A stretch of 23,416 nt of DNA from a virus: IMG/VR virus record IMGVR_UViG_3300030104_003697, positions 1 to 23,416 of that record. One strand, written 5' to 3'. The notes beneath the pieces are model-generated. The model did not search any database, was not told the DNA's origin, and saw only the letters and a list, made by a program, of their open reading frames with translations. Both the position numbers and the translations under genes were made by a program. Of this stretch, positions 1 through 5,863 are shown one piece after another (within the stretch, counting starts at the first letter, position 1; every line of letters begins with the position of its first letter).

Positions 1-1
1 C

Positions 2-277
2 CTCCCATATCAGGAAGACGTTTTAAAAGTCATATCAAAAGTATCAAATCCTCGAATGGGTGGTGCTTATGATGGATTTGAAATTAGAGATTCTGCTGAG
101 AAGAATGCTTTTCAACGACATGAAATTAGGTACTGGTTGTACTATCAAAAAGAATTGTCAGGGAATCGTGAAGTACACGCTCATATGCAGTTCCATGAGC
201 CTTATAACAACTCAGACATTGAAAGATTCACTAGAGCTGTAGATCAATTCATCATAAATTCAGAAGGTGAAAGATAA
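2..277 (+). CDS. hypothetical phage protein, 5' end outside window
   Basis: The frame is open from the first bases of the window, so the gene starts upstream; about 91 C-terminal residues are visible. The internal Met at 56 is not needed as a start because the reading frame continues before it. The visible part is polar, with a Tyr/Trp-rich segment (IRYWLYYQKEL) and no motif that I recognise. It overlaps or abuts the integrase: the stop at 275-277 lies just before the integrase ATG at 279, which suggests co-transcription and translational coupling. Function unknown. Confidence 0.6.
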   Translation, partial: LPYQEDVLKVISKVSNPRMGGAYDGFEIRDSAEKNAFQRHEIRYWLYYQKELSGNREVHAHMQFHEPYNNSDIERFTRAVDQFIINSEGER

Positions 278-278
278 G

Positions 279-1622
279 ATGGCGAAAAATTACAAACCTA
301 AAGAAGCTAAGTATTGTAGGTGGTTGGATGACAGCCTTACAAAGATAGAGATAACTTTTGTAAAAGAAAAAGAATCTAGTGATACAAAAAGAAAGAGAGG
401 ATCAAAAAGGATTGATATAAAAAATTATCCTAATTTAACCCCTACAGAATTTATGGCTGAAGCTAAAGCTCAGCAAGAAGAACTCACTAGAATGTACGAA
501 GAGATGGAGGGCGATGATTTGTACGACCCGACTCTTACGTTCGGGAGCTTTTTGTATCATTGGTATGACACTGCCATTGCCACAGCTCCGGAAAATGCGT
601 TAGCAACCTCTACTAAAGTAAGTTATTTAGCACATATAAAAAAGATTGCTACTAGAGATGAGCATGGATACATAAAAGCTCAAGACCCGATAGCTGACGT
701 ACTAATTTCGGATCTTCAAAAAAGAACAGTTTATGTTTACCAGTTTGCTAGAAGATTTGTTGCAAGTAATCCCGACTTTTCACCAGCAACTTTTAAAAGG
801 CACTTCGCTACATATCGTAACGCTATTAATAAAGGTGTGTGGTGGAAAGTTTTTAAAGAAAATCCATTATCTGATTTAAGTAACCTAAGTTTACCTAAAG
901 ATGAAATAAAAAGAGGTAAGCCTGAAGTTACATTAAAATTAATTGATGCGATTTGGGAAATAGCTGAAGGCGATGATGTTGAAGTAGCCTTAACAATTGC
1001 CATCTACACTGGGTTTCATAATTCAGAATTACTTGGGTTGAGATGGTCCGATATTAAAAACCTAGAATCAACCACAGAACCCACAGAAGTCCACCTATAT
1101 CAAACCCATCACAGGGTAAACGGTAATCCGCACCATATAAGAAGCCCTAAAAATGGTTATCGATCTGGAATGAGGTGCAGTCTGAAAGATGATGTGTCTC
1201 TTTGGCTAAAAGAATACAAACAAAAACAAATTCAGTTGGCAAAGGGTGAATGGTCAGAAGATAGACCAATCATTTCTAATCATCGAGGTGTTGCATACAC
1301 AAACAATTTTCTCTCTCGAAGAATGCGTAAATGGAGAGTTCAACTTGCGGATGAGTTTGCTCCCTTTAATGCTCGGACTGAGGATGACGGCGGACTCACT
1401 TTTAAAAGACTACGAGGGGCATATGCGACCTTCCTCAGACATGCACACGTTGATTCAATTACAGTCCGAGACGCTATGGGTCACAGCGATGAGAAAACAA
1501 CTAAAACTTATTACGATTCAGTTTCTCATAATGATAAGGTGTTGGCAGGCAATCAACTGGGAAATGTTATACCCTTTTCTAGGGGACAAAACCCTGATGA
1601 AAAATACACCATGGGGGAATGA
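279..1622 (+). CDS. int: tyrosine recombinase / phage integrase, variant catalytic residues
   Basis: About 447 residues. The C-terminal half follows the tyrosine recombinase plan: TGFHNSELLGLRWSDI near residues 244-259, a beta-hairpin lysine K291 (SPKNGYRSG), FKRLRGAYATFL with Arg379, MGHSDEKTT with His402, and the nucleophile Tyr412 in TTKTYYDS. The N-terminal part is likely the arm-binding and core-binding region. Two catalytic positions differ from the family: the first Arg (TGxR) is His247, encoded CAT, and the His of HxxR is Lys376. The change at position 247 is one base from an Arg codon. An in-frame GTG at 267 could add four residues; I prefer ATG 279, which has AAGGTG upstream. The gene ends four bases before the first attP arm repeat, the usual int-attP arrangement. 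Function in site-specific integration is inferred; activity is uncertain. Confidence 0.9.
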   Translation: MAKNYKPKEAKYCRWLDDSLTKIEITFVKEKESSDTKRKRGSKRIDIKNYPNLTPTEFMAEAKAQQEELTRMYEEMEGDDLYDPTLTFGSFLYHWYDTAIATAPENALATSTKVSYLAHIKKIATRDEHGYIKAQDPIADVLISDLQKRTVYVYQFARRFVASNPDFSPATFKRHFATYRNAINKGVWWKVFKENPLSDLSNLSLPKDEIKRGKPEVTLKLIDAIWEIAEGDDVEVALTIAIYTGFHNSELLGLRWSDIKNLESTTEPTEVHLYQTHHRVNGNPHHIRSPKNGYRSGMRCSLKDDVSLWLKEYKQKQIQLAKGEWSEDRPIISNHRGVAYTNNFLSRRMRKWRVQLADEFAPFNARTEDDGGLTFKRLRGAYATFLRHAHVDSITVRDAMGHSDEKTTKTYYDSVSHNDKVLAGNQLGNVIPFSRGQNPDEKYTMGE

Positions 1623-1625
1623 AAG

Positions 1626-1657
1626 GGGGAATTTGTCGGTGTTTTTGTCGGTGTTTT
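1626..1657 (+). repeat. left arm-type direct repeat of attP
   Basis: GGGGAATTTGTCGG begins this repeat, which contains two tandem copies of TTGTCGGTGTTT spaced 12 bp apart. The same block recurs at 1873-1903 with 11-bp spacing. Short tandem motifs flanking a core are typical of integrase N-terminal-domain arm sites; this role is inferred from position. Confidence 0.65.
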
Positions 1658-1715
1658 CAGAAATATTTTTTATAAAGTACAATAAACCGTCTGATTCGTA
1701 GCTAAAAATCACCAT

Positions 1716-1753
1716 GCCCCTATAGCTCAGGAGGATAGAGCACCGGTTTCCTA
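1716..1753 (+). other. attP core: 5' half of tRNA-Arg(CCU)
   Basis: The sequence starts GCCCCTATAGCTC, with a D-arm (GCTC-loop-GAGC), the 5' strand of an anticodon stem (CCGGT) and the loop TTCCTAA, giving anticodon CCT. After the loop the expected CCGG-type 3' stem and T-arm are absent (TCCTAGTAATG follows), so this is not a functional tRNA gene. Integrases often recombine within the anticodon loop; here the phage carries the 5' half, so integration would place phage-borne 5' sequence in front of the host's 3' half. Confidence 0.7.
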
Positions 1754-1872
1754 ATCCTAGTAATGCTGTATTTGATTGTCAATTTTGCAACCATCGTGGT
1801 CAAATTTGTCACTAATTAGCTACGAAAATGAATTCTATTCCTGTTCTGAAAATGCCATGTACAAATAAGGTT

Positions 1873-1903
1873 GGGGAATTTGTCGGTGTTTTGTCGGTGT
1901 TTT
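1873..1903 (+). repeat. right arm-type direct repeat of attP
   Basis: This is a second copy of the left arm repeat, in the same orientation, again with two TTGTCGGTGTTT-like units, here spaced 11 bp. It ends one base before the stop codon of the convergent operon's last gene. Confidence 0.65.
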
Positions 1904-1904
1904 A

Positions 1905-2246
1905 CTACCCTACCCGCTCCACTAAATATTTGTCTAAATCCATCAAGTTTTTAAGATGGTATCCGTAAACATTTTCTACCATATCTTTGACTGGAAACCT
2001 TCCCATATAATCGACACCGCCATCTGAGTGGTAGCCCATCGCTTCATGTTCATCTTCATCAAAGTCATCATCATCTTCATCGAAATTATTTTCTTGTTCC
2101 CACTGGCAATAATCTTGGAAACTGTCACGATCATTGTATTGAACAAACTCTATCCAATCCTCTCGCATTTGGTCCAAATCGTACTTTGAATCATCGAATT
2201 CTATTTCGGTATGTTTGCCATCCTCGTATATATCAAGAGTAATCAT
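1905..2246 (-). CDS. hypothetical acidic protein
   Basis: 113 residues, strongly acidic, with an Asp/Glu run in the middle (DEDDDDFDEDEHE near residues 56-68) followed by a more ordered C-terminal part (HSDGGVDYMGRFPVKD, then YLVERVG). No family recognised; a DNA-mimic role is possible for such a charge pattern but nothing else supports it. ATG overlaps the stop of the upstream gene as ATGA, with AGGTG a few bases before it, so it is translationally coupled. It is the last gene of the minus-strand operon and ends right at the attP arm. Confidence 0.7.
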   Translation of the reverse strand: MITLDIYEDGKHTEIEFDDSKYDLDQMREDWIEFVQYNDRDSFQDYCQWEQENNFDEDDDDFDEDEHEAMGYHSDGGVDYMGRFPVKDMVENVYGYHLKNLMDLDKYLVERVG

Positions 2247-2530
2247 TTTGCACCTGTTTTTCTTATTTCAAATTTATACCATTTATCATTCGGAACATTT
2301 TCAATTGTAGAAAATAAACTTCTTCCTTTTGAATCTGTAGAGTATTCATAAGAATTAAAAAATCCCCAATCACTCTCATTTGTTTTATAAATATTTGCTA
2401 TATAAGACCCACTTTCATGTAAAAATTTTGCATCATGTTTAATAATGCCTAAAATACCATTTGGTTTATCGCATGAAATAATTTCGGAAATCCATTTATT
2501 TTTATAATTAATAGCTTTAATTGATGGCAT
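2243..2530 (-). CDS. hypothetical protein
   Basis: 95 residues from ATG at 2530. A GTG at 2542 is in frame, but the ATG has AAGGTG at a good distance, and the GTG itself forms part of that ribosome site. The protein is mixed alpha/beta in appearance, with GSYIANIYKTNESDWGFFN and a C-terminal basic tail. No known domain seen. It sits between a coiled-coil protein and the acidic terminal gene, overlapping the latter by 4 bp. Local AT content is higher than in the neighbours (runs of A/T between 2270 and 2520). Function unknown. Confidence 0.65.
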   Translation of the reverse strand: MPSIKAINYKNKWISEIISCDKPNGILGIIKHDAKFLHESGSYIANIYKTNESDWGFFNSYEYSTDSKGRSLFSTIENVPNDKWYKFEIRKTGAK

Positions 2531-2531
2531 T

Positions 2532-2942
2532 TTATTCTGCACCTTTCTTCCTTTTTATTTGTAGTTTATACGTTCTCATGGTGGCTTTGCCAATAGTCTC
2601 AGCTATTTCGCCACCGTACTTTGTAAATTTCTTGAGCTGTGTACCGTCCCATTTTTCGGGGATCTGTTTTATCTCTTCATGAGCCGGAACATATGCTTTT
2701 GAATCGTGGAGTTCATCGGCTATCAATTCGTTCTCAAGCAATGGTTTTAAGCTGATGCTGTCGAACTGGGTACGGGACAGTTTTAATTCCACATCATAGA
2801 GCTTATGCGGTAGCTCTCTAGCTCCGATTGTTTCCATCTCTCGAGTTATTTCATGCTCTAGTTTTCTGATCTCATTATCGAGGTCAGATTGAGCTTCTAA
2901 AAGATTACCTAATTGATCTACTTTTTCTTGAATATTATTCAT
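2532..2942 (-). CDS. hypothetical coiled-coil protein
   Basis: 136 residues. Residues 1-40 are predicted helical and heptad-like (QLGNLLEAQSDLDNEIRKLE); the middle holds a Leu-rich stretch (LKPLLENELIADEL), then PAHEEIKQIPEKWDGTQLKKF and a Lys-rich C-terminus. The PAHEE...KW...KKFTKYG pattern looks like a conserved phage family, but I cannot name it or its role. The start overlaps the end of the preceding zinc-ribbon gene as AATGAATAA. The N-terminus MNNIQE resembles MNSIQE of the gene at 3486-3914, hinting at shared ancestry of the first segment. Confidence 0.7.
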   Translation of the reverse strand: MNNIQEKVDQLGNLLEAQSDLDNEIRKLEHEITREMETIGARELPHKLYDVELKLSRTQFDSISLKPLLENELIADELHDSKAYVPAHEEIKQIPEKWDGTQLKKFTKYGGEIAETIGKATMRTYKLQIKRKKGAE

Positions 2943-3117
2943 TAATCACACTCTCTAATTTAGTTTCTTGATCACACTTTCTACACGTTGCGTTGTCCTG
3001 TTCAGGAAATGCTTCGACTAGTTCCCACGCCTGACTAGCCACATTAAATTGTGCATACGCATCAACTAAAATATCGTCAGAACCACAATTGAGACAAACC
3101 CATTTATATTTATTCAT
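2935..3117 (-). CDS. small zinc-ribbon protein (paralog family member)
   Basis: 60 residues with two CxxC knuckles: C8-x2-C11 and C45-x2-C48. Between them lies the core ILVDAYAQFNVASQAWEL, matching the pattern VxAxA-[FW]-[ND]-xxx-Q-x-W also found in the genes at 3486-3914 and 3907-4167. A structural zinc site is inferred from the four cysteines. Function is unknown; such single-ribbon proteins may bind nucleic acid or protein partners. Its ATG overlaps the stop of the upstream gene (AATGAATAA), with GAGG upstream. This is the shortest and most complete version of the motif in the cluster. Confidence 0.75.
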   Translation of the reverse strand: MNKYKWVCLNCGSDDILVDAYAQFNVASQAWELVEAFPEQDNATCRKCDQETKLESVINE

Positions 3118-3493
3118 TGGTTATTTCCTCTTCTTCACAATCGCTACAAGTGCAGTTATTCATGTGATCTGTGTCGTAGCCTGAATTTATAAATACATCT
3201 TTAAAAACATTAAAACAATTAACTCCATTTGGAGAAGTTGTGTCAGCAATGTAATCGATTGAATTACAATAGGTGTTTTTATTACATATTGGACAGTTAA
3301 AGTCTTCTTGGAATTCTCCTAACCATCCACACCACTCGCAATAGGTCAAACTAGCTGAGTCTACATCTAATGAAACTGGTATCGTTTTTTCTTTTAGATA
3401 AGTGAGTACAAAATCTTTCGCATTTTTTTCAGGTATGGTTTGAAGATTTAAAATTAATTCATCTATAACTTTTTTGTTTATAAAATCAATCAT
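3110..3493 (-). CDS. zinc-ribbon protein, different type
   Basis: 127 residues from ATG 3493; a GTG lies directly before it. GGAGGG is upstream of the ATG. The N-terminal third is helical (KKVIDELILNLQ). A four-cysteine ribbon follows: C52-x2-C55 and C67-x2-C70 (CEWCG...CPIC). The C-terminus has a further CTCSDC motif in a strongly acidic end (EEEE). It lacks the Q-x-W core of the neighbouring paralogs, so it is a separate zinc-ribbon type. It overlaps both neighbours by a few bases. Function unknown. Confidence 0.7.
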   Translation of the reverse strand: MIDFINKKVIDELILNLQTIPEKNAKDFVLTYLKEKTIPVSLDVDSASLTYCEWCGWLGEFQEDFNCPICNKNTYCNSIDYIADTTSPNGVNCFNVFKDVFINSGYDTDHMNNCTCSDCEEEEITNE

Positions 3494-3914
3494 CACTTCC
3501 CTCCTCTATGCCTTCCATATTGATTGACGCTACTCTTTGTGCGTATTCCTCGTCTGTTTCTATATGTGGAGTCATGTCATCACTTATCTCATGTACTTGA
3601 GTTGAACCATCACAGTCATAACAAAAACCATCGTGAGGATATTCTGATCCTTTTTCTAGTTGCCAATCTTGAGATTGCTTATCCCATCGTGCAGATGCAT
3701 CGACAGTTACATTTTCTGATCTACATTCAGTGTCTGAACAAATCATTTTTACTGGATTGAAACTATTTAAAACTTTTTCTGATTTTTGTAATTCAGATTC
3801 TAGCTGACTCAAATAATTGTCAGGGTCATCACCTTCATGGACTGTTCGCAAATGATCGACAACGCTTTCAAAATTTTCGTACAGTTCTTTGTATTGTTCT
3901 TGAATACTATTCAT
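3486..3914 (-). CDS. coiled-coil plus zinc-ribbon protein (paralog family member)
   Basis: 142 residues from ATG 3914, which overlaps the upstream stop and follows GGGGG. The longer start at 3938 would lie inside the previous gene without a better ribosome site. Residues 1-50 look helical (MNSIQEQYKELYENF onward). The next part carries a CSDTEC knuckle, the core VTVDASARWDKQSQDWQL and a second knuckle CYDCD, matching the 60-residue protein at 2935-3117. An acidic tail follows. It looks like a fusion of a helical N-terminus (similar in its first residues to the gene at 2532-2942) with the ribbon module. Function unknown. Confidence 0.72.
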   Translation of the reverse strand: MNSIQEQYKELYENFESVVDHLRTVHEGDDPDNYLSQLESELQKSEKVLNSFNPVKMICSDTECRSENVTVDASARWDKQSQDWQLEKGSEYPHDGFCYDCDGSTQVHEISDDMTPHIETDEEYAQRVASINMEGIEEGSDD

Positions 3915-4167
3915 TGCTACCCCCATCGATAAATCCAACTTCTAAATCATCTAAATCATCTAAAGTAAATGGGTACTCCTGAATAGCTATTTCATTTACT
4001 TCATTATTCATATGTTCATCGGGTGTTTTACAAAAATAAACCACGCTTGATTCATCTGTTACTCGCCATCTTTGGTTCGTAACATCCCATTCACATACAG
4101 CATCTGCCATTAATATTTCAGTACTGTCACACTCTACGCATTGATAAGTTACATTTTCATTATTCAT
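3907..4167 (-). CDS. degenerate zinc-ribbon protein (paralog family member)
   Basis: 86 residues. It has the first knuckle CVEC and the core ILMADAVCEWDVTNQRWRV shared with its neighbours. The second knuckle is altered: the sequence reads CKTPDEH where the paralogs have CxxC, so a Pro stands in place of the last Cys; a downstream His might substitute as ligand. The C-terminal 35 residues are unique and acidic. ATG overlaps the stop of the 49-residue gene upstream (ATGA). Function unknown; it may be a diverging or decaying copy. Confidence 0.72.
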   Translation of the reverse strand: MNNENVTYQCVECDSTEILMADAVCEWDVTNQRWRVTDESSVVYFCKTPDEHMNNEVNEIAIQEYPFTLDDLDDLEVGFIDGGSNE

Positions 4168-4313
4168 TTTTTTTCCTTGTATTTGATTTCTTTGATCTCG
4201 AATCCACCAGCTAGGAAGTACTCAATTATTCCTACGGTAGCTCCGACCCTATAAGTTTTTTTGTCCGAAAATCTAAGCTGAACCGGTTCTTTATGTGATA
4301 AAATATTTTTCAT
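4164..4313 (-). CDS. short hypothetical protein (49 aa)
   Basis: A 49-residue frame starting MKNILSHKEPVQLRF and ending in a Lys-rich tail (KEIKYKEKK). GGAG lies seven bases before the ATG, and its TGA overlaps the ATG of the next gene, so it fits the operon exactly. The middle (YRVGATVGIIEYFLAGGF) is moderately hydrophobic. No domain recognised. It is the first gene after the hairpin and AAACAAAACAGG leader motif at 4331-4379. Confidence 0.6.
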   Translation of the reverse strand: MKNILSHKEPVQLRFSDKKTYRVGATVGIIEYFLAGGFEIKEIKYKEKK

Positions 4314-4330
4314 GGGCAGTCTCCAAATTG

Positions 4331-4342
4331 CCTGTTTTGTTT
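4331..4342 (-). repeat. AAACAAAACAGG leader motif, copy 1
   Basis: On the minus strand this reads AAACAAAACAGG, upstream of the 49-residue gene. Near-identical copies occur at 4405-4419, 4733-4747 and 6260-6272, all in the same orientation, always in gaps before or between minus-strand genes. Confidence 0.5.
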
Positions 4343-4379
4343 AAGCTCCATGAGGCGACATCCTCACGGAGCTTTTTTT
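4343..4379 (+). terminator. Rho-independent-type hairpin reading on the + strand
   Basis: AAGCTCC and TGAGG pair with CCTCA and GGAGCTT around a CGACAT loop, with one mismatch, followed by a run of T on the + strand. This is a textbook terminator shape, yet all genes around it lie on the minus strand, where the hairpin is followed by AAACAAAAC and not by U. It may end an antisense or small RNA, or act as a structured leader or processing site in the minus-strand mRNA. Confidence 0.6.
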
Positions 4380-4404
4380 ATCCAGTTATTTTTTTATTTC
4401 ACCC

Positions 4405-4419
4405 CCTGTTTTGTTTTAT
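4405..4419 (-). repeat. ATAAAACAAAACAGG leader motif, copy 2
   Basis: This lies between the stop of the 98-residue gene and the hairpin. No start codon with an open frame follows it directly, so it may be a relic of a lost gene start or a regulatory repeat. Confidence 0.5.
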
Positions 4420-4427
4420 TTTTAAAA

Positions 4428-4724
4428 TTAGATATCAAGTAATGATTCAATCTCTTTTGATCTTGACCAACTTTTGTATAGATTATTACTGTTTAAGCTC
4501 CTGACATGTTCCATATAATCAAGTACTTCTTTATGGCTTAGGTATCCGTGGGTCATTTCCTCATCTAGCCACATATCCGGCTGTTCTGTTCTCCAAGCTC
4601 CTACCTCAACCAAACCCCCGAAATTCCCGTTGGAGCTGTTAGTACCTTCGCCCCAAACTACGCTAACTGTCCACCCGTTTGGGAAGTCAACCGCAAAACT
4701 GTTTTTATGTGTTTTCCAAGTCAT
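4428..4724 (-). CDS. conserved-looking hypothetical phage protein (98 aa)
   Basis: The N-terminal half is beta-rich: FPNGWTVSVVWGEGTNSS followed by GGLVEVGAWR, a pattern that I associate with small phage and plasmid proteins of unknown role. The C-terminal half is helical (LSHKEVLDYMEHVRSL). AGGAG lies before the ATG, directly after leader motif copy 3, and a strong sigma70-like promoter sits at 4769-4797. It is therefore probably the first gene of a transcript running down to 1905. Function unknown. Confidence 0.7.
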   Translation of the reverse strand: MTWKTHKNSFAVDFPNGWTVSVVWGEGTNSSNGNFGGLVEVGAWRTEQPDMWLDEEMTHGYLSHKEVLDYMEHVRSLNSNNLYKSWSRSKEIESLLDI

Positions 4725-4732
4725 TTTTTTCT

Positions 4733-4747
4733 CCTGTTTTGTTTTAT
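4733..4747 (-). repeat. ATAAAACAAAACAGG leader motif, copy 3
   Basis: This identical 15-mer to copy 2 forms the 5' leader and ribosome site (CAGGAG) of the 98-residue gene. Confidence 0.55.
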
Positions 4748-4768
4748 AATTTCCTGGCTCTTTTAGGT

Positions 4769-4797
4769 ATAATATAACACATGATGTGATATGTCAA
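4769..4797 (-). promoter_or_regulatory. sigma70-like promoter with palindromic operator
   Basis: On the minus strand: TTGACA (4792-4797), a 17-bp spacer, TATTAT (4769-4774). The spacer holds a perfect dyad CACAT-C-ATGTG (4778-4788), so a bound protein would block polymerase. The promoter at 6291-6320 has a related dyad in the same place. It faces the 98-residue gene. Confidence 0.7.
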
Positions 4798-4807
4798 CCC
4801 CTGTTTT

Positions 4808-4945
4808 TTAATATCCCAAAAAGTGTTTTAATTCTTTTATTGTGTAATCGTTTTTAATTCCTACTAATTTGATAAAGTCTTTATAATCTCGAATCGTCAC
4901 GGTATGAATTTTTAATATTTCTATTGCTTGCGATCTATTAAACAT
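4808..4945 (-). CDS. short hypothetical protein (45 aa)
   Basis: A 45-residue frame beginning MFNRSQAIEILKIHTVTIRD and ending KELKHFLGY. AAAGGAT precedes the ATG at a good distance. The sequence is amphipathic and helix-like, with balanced charge, similar to small phage regulators in look only. It lies between the gp88-family gene and the operator-promoter at 4769-4797, and its stop is just upstream of that promoter. No homolog recognised; function unknown. Confidence 0.55.
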   Translation of the reverse strand: MFNRSQAIEILKIHTVTIRDYKDFIKLVGIKNDYTIKELKHFLGY

Positions 4946-4990
4946 TTTTTATCCTTTAGGCAGTTTTTAGACTTACCTAGGTCTAATTAA

Positions 4991-5794
4991 TTAAATAACT
5001 TGTATTACAAATCCGGACGTATCTTTTCTAGCGTCACCCTTGGCTTTTAGCCCGACTATTACGCCCTTGGGGTCTAAGAAACGCATATCGTGAATATCGC
5101 CGTTTATCACTTCATAACCTAGATATTGACTAGGTAATTCTTCACTCTTTTTAGTGCTGAATACGATTGCGACATTGCGACCGGCTCGCAAGTTGTCCAG
5201 TACTTGATCATGGTTCGCTTCTGATCTCGAAAATGTCAAAGTATAATTTTTTGGTAAATTTGTACGCTTGTTAATTGGAAATTTTGTATAGTCATAAAAA
5301 ACCACATCGGGAAACATTGCGAACAATTCGGGAAATACTGTTTCCCAAGCTATGTCGCTAGTACCATTTAAACGGATAGCGGGCGTTGAACCCTCGGCAA
5401 TACATTTTGATTCATGGCTAGCAATTTCTTTTATTAATTGCTTCAAAAATCCTTGACGGTCGCTGTAAAAAAATCTAGTCCTGCGAATCCTTGCATTTTG
5501 GATTGCGTTGGTATATTCGCCCGTTTTGATCATCCCGCCACGACCCGCAGTATTTAGACACCCTGAGGAACATCCAGCACTAGCGAATGGACAAACTTGT
5601 TTCCCGCTCAAATCATAGGGCGCTAAGTACATAATAGCGGTGTTATATTCGCCTTTTCCAAATTCGTTGGAATGCTGAATTTTGACGGAATTGCTACCCA
5701 ATAAATTGTGCTTTTTGGGATCAAATTTATCAATTTCTTTTTTATTATTATTTTGTAGTTCGATAAATTTAGTTGTAAAATCTAATGTAGTCAT
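4991..5794 (-). CDS. gene product 88 (GP88) family protein
   Basis: 267 residues from ATG 5794; a GTG at 5806 would add four residues without a clear ribosome site. The pattern fits the phage gene product 88 family: LLGSNSVK, MYLAPYDLSGKQVCP, then a Cys cluster C68-x6-C75-x3-C79 followed by GRGG, then AIRLNGTSD, VVFYDYTK, YTLTFSRSE, VAIVFS and GVIVGLKAKGDAR. The regular alternation of short hydrophobic strands with loops suggests a TIM-barrel-like fold, and three cysteines near the first strand could hold a metal or cluster; both points are inference. The biochemical role of the family is not known to me. It stands alone between two hairpin-rich gaps, with weak AAGTGAG as ribosome site. Confidence 0.8.
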   Translation of the reverse strand: MTTLDFTTKFIELQNNNKKEIDKFDPKKHNLLGSNSVKIQHSNEFGKGEYNTAIMYLAPYDLSGKQVCPFASAGCSSGCLNTAGRGGMIKTGEYTNAIQNARIRRTRFFYSDRQGFLKQLIKEIASHESKCIAEGSTPAIRLNGTSDIAWETVFPELFAMFPDVVFYDYTKFPINKRTNLPKNYTLTFSRSEANHDQVLDNLRAGRNVAIVFSTKKSEELPSQYLGYEVINGDIHDMRFLDPKGVIVGLKAKGDARKDTSGFVIQVI

Positions 5795-5821
5795 TTTAAT
5801 ACTCACTTATTAATTTGATTA

Positions 5822-5863
5822 GGATTTGCGGAGTGTTAGCGCACTCTGTGAATCCGTTTTTTT
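5822..5863 (+). terminator. terminator-like hairpin on the + strand
   Basis: GGATT and GAGTG pair with CACTC and AATCC, with an unpaired TGCG/TGTG bulge pair between the stems, followed by G and seven T on the + strand. On the minus strand it lies in the leader of the gp88-family gene and has no U-run after it. It could be a leader structure for that gene or end a + strand transcript. Confidence 0.5.

Larger units (their letters stand above)
1626..1903. other. candidate attP region
   Basis: This non-coding interval separates the convergent integrase and accessory operon. It has a 32/31-bp direct repeat at each end (arm-type sites), a tRNA-Arg 5' half in the middle, and an 11-bp inverted repeat TTCGTAGCTAA (1695-1705) / TTAGCTACGAA (1816-1826) whose centre is near 1760, just right of the anticodon-loop sequence. 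A second imperfect dyad, ACCA-TCG-TGGT flanked by TTTG/CAAA, lies at 1784-1804. The total size of about 280 bp is similar to well-known attP sites of tyrosine integrases. Having arms on both sides argues that the site is intact and not an attL or attR. No Rho-independent terminator is seen. Confidence 0.7.

Noticed and set aside
1246-1701. A second coding frame overlapping the integrase end
   Set aside because: It runs through the catalytic domain of the integrase in another frame and continues into the attP arm; no ribosome site.
1716-1790. A complete tRNA gene
   Set aside because: The sequence matches a tRNA only to the anticodon loop; no 3' anticodon stem, T-arm or acceptor 3' strand follows.
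1626-1903. A prophage-host boundary (attL or attR)
   Set aside because: Arm-type repeats and phage-type genes occur on both sides of the tRNA half, so the site looks like an intact attP.
4295-4504. A rightward 69-residue coding frame
   Set aside because: It crosses the terminator-like hairpin and runs through the 3' end of the leftward 98-residue gene; the composition is Phe/Leu/Ile-rich as expected of AT-rich antisense sequence.
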